The notes under the pieces: model-generated | The model's input: only the letters and a program-made list of their open reading frames with translations | Database searches by the model: none | What the model was told of the DNA's origin: nothing | Shown here: piece after piece, positions 4,226-7,600 of the stretch | How positions within the stretch are numbered: position 1 is the stretch's first letter | Layout: every line of letters starts with the position of its first letter | Translations under genes and position numbers: made by a program | Source of the DNA: Propionicimonas sp. | GTDB lineage: Bacteria; Actinomycetota; Actinomycetes; Propionibacteriales; Propionibacteriaceae | Length of the DNA: 7,600 nt | Assembly (NCBI GenBank): GCA_031119515.1 | Contig: JAVHXR010000122.1 | Location: 1-7,600 of the forward strand | Direction of reading: 5' to 3'

Positions 4226-6121
4226 ATGGCACACCCCCGCCGAAGGCGCCGTTTCGGGTGCCTCCTGACGCAGCTGAGCGCCGGTGTCGTGATCGCAGGC
4301 ACCCTCGTGGCAGCACCGGCCCTGGCCGCCCCGCAGGGTCATCCCAAGCCCGCCACGACGCCCGATTTCGGCCCGAACGTGACGATCTTCAGCCCGTCCA
4401 CGCCGCTCGCCGAGATCCAGCAGAAGCTGGACGCCCTCGCCGACGCCCAGCGCGACGCCGAGATGTCCACCGCCCGGCAGGCCGTCTACTTCCTGCCCGG
4501 GGACTACGGGACGGCCGACGCGCCACTGCAGTTCGAGGTCGGCTACTACACCGAGGTGGCCGGGCTCGGGGCCAACCCTGGCGACGTCTCGATCACCGGC
4601 GCGATCGAGGTCTACAACCGCTGCCTGGCCGATGGCGGCACGTCCAACTGCCTCGCGCTGGTGAACTTCTGGCGGACCCTGTCGAACCTGTCGCTGCAGG
4701 TCAACAAGGCGGGTCAGGACGGCTGCCGCTCGAGCGCGAACTTCTGGGCGGTCTCCCAGGCCGTCTCGCTGCGGCGGGTCGAGGTCACCGGCAACCAGCT
4801 CTCGCTGATGGACTACTGCACCGCCGGTCCGCAGTACGCCAGCGGCGGGTTCATCGCCGACTCCCGGCTGCCGAACGTCGTCAACGGCTCGCAGCAGCAG
4901 TGGCTGATCCGCAACAGCCAGGTGGCCGGCTGGAGCAACGCGGTCTGGAACCAGGTCTTCGCCGGGGTCGAGGGGGCGCCGGACGACGCCGCCTTCCCGA
5001 ACCCGCCGTACACCACCTTCGACACCACCCCGATCAGTCGCGAGCGGCCCTACCTGTACGTGGACGCGGCCGGGAAGTACTTCGTCCGGGTTCCGTCGGC
5101 GAAGACCGGGACGCGCGGGATCACCTGGGCCGCCGGCCTGACGCCGGGCCGCAGCATCCCGATCTCTGAGTTCTACATCGCCCGGCCGAACAGCTCGGTG
5201 AAGGCGATCAACTCAGCCCTCGCCCGGGGCAAGAACCTGATCTTCACCCCGGGGGTGTACTCGATCGACCGCACCATCGAGGTCAAGCGGGCCAACACCG
5301 TCGTCCTCGGGATGGGTCACGCCACCCTCACCGCGACCAGGGGCGCGGTTGCCATGAAGGTTGCCGACACCAGGGGCGTCGTGATCGCCGGGGTGACCTT
5401 CGACGCCGGGACGAAGCTGTCGCCCGTCCTGCTCCAGATCGGCAAGGCCGGCGGGAAGGGCCACGGCCACAAGGCCGATCCACGCAACCCGATCACCCTG
5501 AACGATGTCTACTTCAGGGTGGGCGGTCCGCACATCGGCAGGACGAGGAAGGCACTGGAGATCAACGCCGACCACGTCCTGGTCGACCACATCTGGGTCT
5601 GGCGGGCCGACCACGGCATCGAGGGGTTCACCGAGGGCGTGAACGGTGACACCGATCGCTGGAACACCAACACCGGCAGCTACGGCCTGGTGGTCAACGG
5701 CGACGACGTCACCGCGACCGGCCTGTTCGTCGAGCACTTCCAGAAGTACAACACGCTGTGGAACGGCGAGCGCGGCAGGGTGATCCTGTACCAGAACGAG
5801 TTGCCGTACGATCCGCCCACCCAGGCGGACTGGACGCAGCCGGACGGAACCCTGGGCTACCCGGGGTACAAGGTGTCGGCGAGGGTGCGCAAGCACAGCC
5901 TGGCCGGAGCGGGGGTGTACGTGTTCAACCAGAACAACCCGTCCATCCTCACCACGAGCGGCTTCGAGGTTCCCGACCGGCCGGGGGTGAAGCTGCACCA
6001 CGTGATGACGGTCAACCTGTCGGCTGGCACGATCAGGTACGTCGTGAACACCACCGGCACGCAGGCCGACAACACCAACACCGGGACGCCGCAGTTCGTC
6101 GTCGACTACCCGACGCCCTGA
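4226..6121 (+). CDS. Secreted tandem right-handed beta-helix protein (GH55/pectate-lyase-like fold, function unknown)
   Basis: This 631-residue protein has a clear signal peptide: R-R-R-R-R at 5-9, a hydrophobic core to about 30, and A-L-A cleavage after residue 34. It should be exported. No lipobox, C-terminal membrane anchor or sortase signal is seen. The mature part has two similarly built halves. The first has an index repeat (P-L-A-E-I-Q-Q-K-L-D-A-L, 60-71) followed by F-L-P-G-D-Y (89-94). The second has S-V-K-A-I-N-S-A-L (324-332) followed by F-T-P-G-V-Y (340-345). Beta-strand-rich repeats follow each. This duplicated layout, with P-G-x-Y at each helix start, is that of tandem pectate-lyase-3-type beta-helices such as GH55 exo-beta-1,3-glucanases. 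From memory, close relatives in Streptomyces and allies are often labelled 'coagulation factor 5/8 type domain-containing' or 'adenylyl cyclase', labels that the sequence does not support. Four mature cysteines (133, 142, 167, 198), all in the first half, could form disulfides. A role on polysaccharide is inferred from fold only. Confidence 0.8.
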   Translation: MAHPRRRRRFGCLLTQLSAGVVIAGTLVAAPALAAPQGHPKPATTPDFGPNVTIFSPSTPLAEIQQKLDALADAQRDAEMSTARQAVYFLPGDYGTADAPLQFEVGYYTEVAGLGANPGDVSITGAIEVYNRCLADGGTSNCLALVNFWRTLSNLSLQVNKAGQDGCRSSANFWAVSQAVSLRRVEVTGNQLSLMDYCTAGPQYASGGFIADSRLPNVVNGSQQQWLIRNSQVAGWSNAVWNQVFAGVEGAPDDAAFPNPPYTTFDTTPISRERPYLYVDAAGKYFVRVPSAKTGTRGITWAAGLTPGRSIPISEFYIARPNSSVKAINSALARGKNLIFTPGVYSIDRTIEVKRANTVVLGMGHATLTATRGAVAMKVADTRGVVIAGVTFDAGTKLSPVLLQIGKAGGKGHGHKADPRNPITLNDVYFRVGGPHIGRTRKALEINADHVLVDHIWVWRADHGIEGFTEGVNGDTDRWNTNTGSYGLVVNGDDVTATGLFVEHFQKYNTLWNGERGRVILYQNELPYDPPTQADWTQPDGTLGYPGYKVSARVRKHSLAGAGVYVFNQNNPSILTTSGFEVPDRPGVKLHHVMTVNLSAGTIRYVVNTTGTQADNTNTGTPQFVVDYPTP

Positions 6122-6155
6122 TCCGGCGACCCGACACGATCCGGTCGGTCCGGGC

Positions 6156-6182
6156 GGCCGGCGTGGTGACCCCACGCCGGTC
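6156..6182 (+). terminator. Probable terminator of the beta-helix gene
   Basis: GGCCGGCGTGG (6156-6166) pairs with CCACGCCGGTC (6172-6182) over 11 bp, including one G-U pair, around a 5-nt loop. It lies 34 nt after the stop codon. There is no T-run, so termination, if real, would be of the U-tract-independent hairpin type. Confidence 0.55.
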
Positions 6183-6265
6183 TCCGGACTCGGCCGGTTC
6201 GCGGTGCCGGACGGGCAGCGGTCCGCGGGCGCGACCCCGCCCTGTTCGGCGCTCGGGCCCGGTGC

Positions 6266-6271
6266 CAGAAT
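6266..6271 (+). promoter_or_regulatory. Putative -10 box of a leaderless promoter for the acyl-CoA dehydrogenase-family gene
   Basis: CAGAAT ends 6 nt before the GTG at 6278, the spacing expected when transcription starts at the initiation codon. It departs from TANNNT at the first base. The GAGAG immediately next to the GTG is too close to act as a normal Shine-Dalgarno, which supports leaderless translation. No convincing -35 is seen. Confidence 0.45.
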
Positions 6272-6277
6272 CGAGAG

Positions 6278-7447
6278 GTGACCGACTTCGACCCCGCCAC
6301 GCTGCTTCCCGACACCCTGCTCGACACGCTGCGTGAGCGCGCCGCGGGCTACGACGCCGGGACCCGCTTCTTCGACGAGGACCTCGCCGACCTCGCCGCC
6401 GCCGGCTACCTGAAGGCGCTGGTGCCGGTGGACAGGGGCGGGCTCGGGCTGGGGTTGCGGGAGGCGGCGCTGCTGCAGTCGCGGCTGGCGACGGCGTCCC
6501 CGGCGACCGCCCTGGCGGTCAACATGCACCTGGTGTGGACCGGCGTCGCGAAGGTGATGGCGGACCGCGGCTTCGACGACCTGGCGCAGATCCAGCTGGG
6601 CGCCGGCGCCGGCCAGGTCTACGCGTTCGGGATCAGCGAGGCCGGCAACGACCTCGTCCTGTTCGGTTCCGACACCGCGGCGGTGCCGGACGGGGCGGGC
6701 GGCTACACCTTCACCGGCACGAAGATCTTCACCTCGCTCGCCCCGGCCTGGACCGGGCTCGGCCTGCACGGGCTCGACACCACCAGCCCGGACGCGCCGA
6801 AGATCGTGTACGCGCTGGTCGACCGGGCGGACGCCGGCGACACGGTGGTCACCAGGGACGACTGGGACACCCTCGGGATGCGGGCCACCCAGAGTCGCAC
6901 CACCGTGCTGCAGGGCGTCCACGTCCCGGCCGAGGGTGTGCTGCGCCGGGTCGACCCCGGCCCCAACCCGGACCCGATCGTCTTCGGCATCTTCGCGGTC
7001 TTCGAGCTGCTGCTCGCCGCCGTCTACCACGGGGTGGCGCAGCGGGCGCTGGCCGTCGCCGTCGAGACCGTCGGCAGCCGCCGCTCCAAGCGGACCGGGA
7101 AGGCCTACTCCCAGGACCCGGACATCCGGTGGCGGATCGCCGACGCCGCGCTGGCCCTGGACGGGATCGGCCCGCAGCTTGACCGGCTCGCGGCCGACGT
7201 GGACGGGCTGGTGGATCACGGCCGCCGCTGGTTCTCCTTGCTGGCCGGGGTCAAGGTGCGCTCCACCGAGGTGGCGCGGCACGTCGTCGACCAGGCGATC
7301 CGCTCCGCCGGCGGAAGCTCGTACTTCAACCGAAGCGAGCTGTCACGGCTCTACCGCGACGTGCTCGCCGGGATCTTCCACCCCTCCGACGCCGAGTCCG
7401 CCCACGCCACGGTGGCCAGCTTCTGGCTGGGCCCGCTGGAGGACTGA
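6278..7447 (+). CDS. Acyl-CoA dehydrogenase-family flavoprotein (type-2 C-terminal domain; possibly an oxygenase)
   Basis: This 389-residue cytoplasmic flavoenzyme has the three-part acyl-CoA dehydrogenase layout. The helical N-domain runs to about 112, with L-A-A-A-G-Y (39-44) and A-S-P-A-T-A-L-A-V-N-M-H (73-84). The middle beta-domain has G-I-S-E-A-G-N-D (118-125), T-G-T-K-I-F-T-S (146-153) and the V-H-V-P turn (214-217). The C-terminal helical domain runs from about 235, with A-G-G-S-S-Y-F (344-350), R-L-Y-R-D (357-361) and F-H-P-S-D (367-371). The C-terminus has the type-2 form shared by some acyl-CoA dehydrogenases and by flavin-dependent monooxygenases of the DszC/HsaA kind. The Y-E-G-T segment carrying the catalytic glutamate of classical enzymes is not present; the R-D...H-P segment occupies the equivalent region. 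It could therefore dehydrogenate an acyl thioester or oxygenate a small substrate using reduced flavin from elsewhere. No partner electron-transfer or reductase gene is in the window. GTG at 6278 is chosen for family length and the adjacent -10 box. Confidence 0.85.
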   Translation: MTDFDPATLLPDTLLDTLRERAAGYDAGTRFFDEDLADLAAAGYLKALVPVDRGGLGLGLREAALLQSRLATASPATALAVNMHLVWTGVAKVMADRGFDDLAQIQLGAGAGQVYAFGISEAGNDLVLFGSDTAAVPDGAGGYTFTGTKIFTSLAPAWTGLGLHGLDTTSPDAPKIVYALVDRADAGDTVVTRDDWDTLGMRATQSRTTVLQGVHVPAEGVLRRVDPGPNPDPIVFGIFAVFELLLAAVYHGVAQRALAVAVETVGSRRSKRTGKAYSQDPDIRWRIADAALALDGIGPQLDRLAADVDGLVDHGRRWFSLLAGVKVRSTEVARHVVDQAIRSAGGSSYFNRSELSRLYRDVLAGIFHPSDAESAHATVASFWLGPLED

Positions 7448-7449
7448 CC

Positions 7450-7462
7450 GCCGGCTCCCGGC
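7450..7462. terminator. Possible bidirectional hairpin between convergent genes
   Basis: GCCGG-CTC-CCGGC makes a 5-bp all-GC stem with a 3-nt loop, filling most of the 19-bp gap between two convergent stop codons. The position suits a shared terminator, but the stem is short and lacks T-tracts. Confidence 0.3.
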
Positions 7463-7466
7463 ACGC

Positions 7467-7600
7467 TCAGGACGCCGTCGTCGCCCGGCGCCGGATCGCG
7501 GCGTCGATCCCGCGCCAGCCGATCAGGAAGACCGCGAGCACGATCGCCGTGACGACGACGAAGCCGCCCTGCGCGGTCTCGCCCCCGAGCAGCCGGAGCC
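7467..7600 (-). CDS. Membrane protein C-terminus, DUF3054-like (partial, runs off the right edge)
   Basis: The last 43 residues of a minus-strand gene are visible, ending at TGA (7469-7467). The fragment reads L-R-L-L-G-G-E-T-A-Q, then one transmembrane segment (G-F-V-V-V-T-A-I-V-L-A-V-F-L-I-G-W), then a basic tail containing R-R-R. The combination of L-R-x-x...T, a hydrophobic helix, G-W-R and an arginine-rich end resembles the C-terminus of DUF3054 proteins, small actinobacterial membrane proteins of unknown function with several helices. The match is from memory on a short fragment, so the coding call is firmer than the family call. By the positive-inside rule the tail would be cytoplasmic. 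The gene converges on the acyl-CoA dehydrogenase-family gene with only 19 bp between stops. Confidence 0.6.
   Translation of the reverse strand, partial: LRLLGGETAQGGFVVVTAIVLAVFLIGWRGIDAAIRRRATTAS

Noticed and set aside
5213..7282. Long open frame (689 codons) antisense to the beta-helix and acyl-CoA dehydrogenase-family genes
   Set aside because: It spans two well-supported plus-strand genes and their intergenic terminator, is low-complexity and rich in R, G, V and P, and has no start-site support.
1..7600. Mobile elements, CRISPR arrays, tRNA/rRNA genes, toxin-antitoxin or defence modules
   Set aside because: I found no direct repeats with regular spacing, terminal inverted repeats with a transposase, RNA-gene signatures or small paired genes. 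The window reads as ordinary chromosomal DNA.

Overview
The window is high-GC, gene-dense DNA from an actinobacterium. The evidence is the base composition with G/C-ending codons, GTG starts, a groES-groEL pair whose GroEL ends in a short histidine-rich tail (the actinobacterial GroEL1 type), HrcA-type CIRCE operators, two probable leaderless promoters, and a secreted protein resembling families I know mainly from Streptomyces and relatives. Genus cannot be fixed from this sequence.

Layout. Bases 1-575 (+) hold the C-terminal part of a class I SAM-dependent methyltransferase with a THUMP-like C-terminal domain. It converges with, and overlaps by 8 bp, a minus-strand GH13 alpha-amylase-family gene (568-1788). 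A 310-bp divergent intergenic region follows. It carries a leaderless-type promoter and a 16-bp palindrome for the GH13 gene, and on the other side the heat-shock promoter of groES-groEL with two CIRCE elements (1941-1967 and 1986-2012). groES (2099-2395) and groEL1 (2411-4018) form a tight operon closed by a strong UUCG-loop hairpin (4030-4063). Next comes a secreted tandem beta-helix protein (4226-6121) with its own probable promoter. It is followed by a flavin-dependent acyl-CoA dehydrogenase-family enzyme (6278-7447), probably leaderless. A minus-strand membrane protein with a DUF3054-like C-terminus enters from the right edge (7467-7600).

How the genes work together. Only groES and groEL clearly form a functional unit: the protein-folding chamber, repressed by HrcA under normal conditions. 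The others look like individually transcribed genes: an RNA or nucleic-acid methyltransferase, cytoplasmic alpha-glucan hydrolysis, a secreted probable polysaccharide-active or surface protein, and acyl-CoA or small-molecule oxidation. I see no mobile element, CRISPR array, tRNA or rRNA, and no convincing new multi-gene system. The points most worth a second look are the function of the secreted double beta-helix protein, the acyl-CoA dehydrogenase homologue that lacks the usual catalytic-glutamate context, and the compact promoter architectures.
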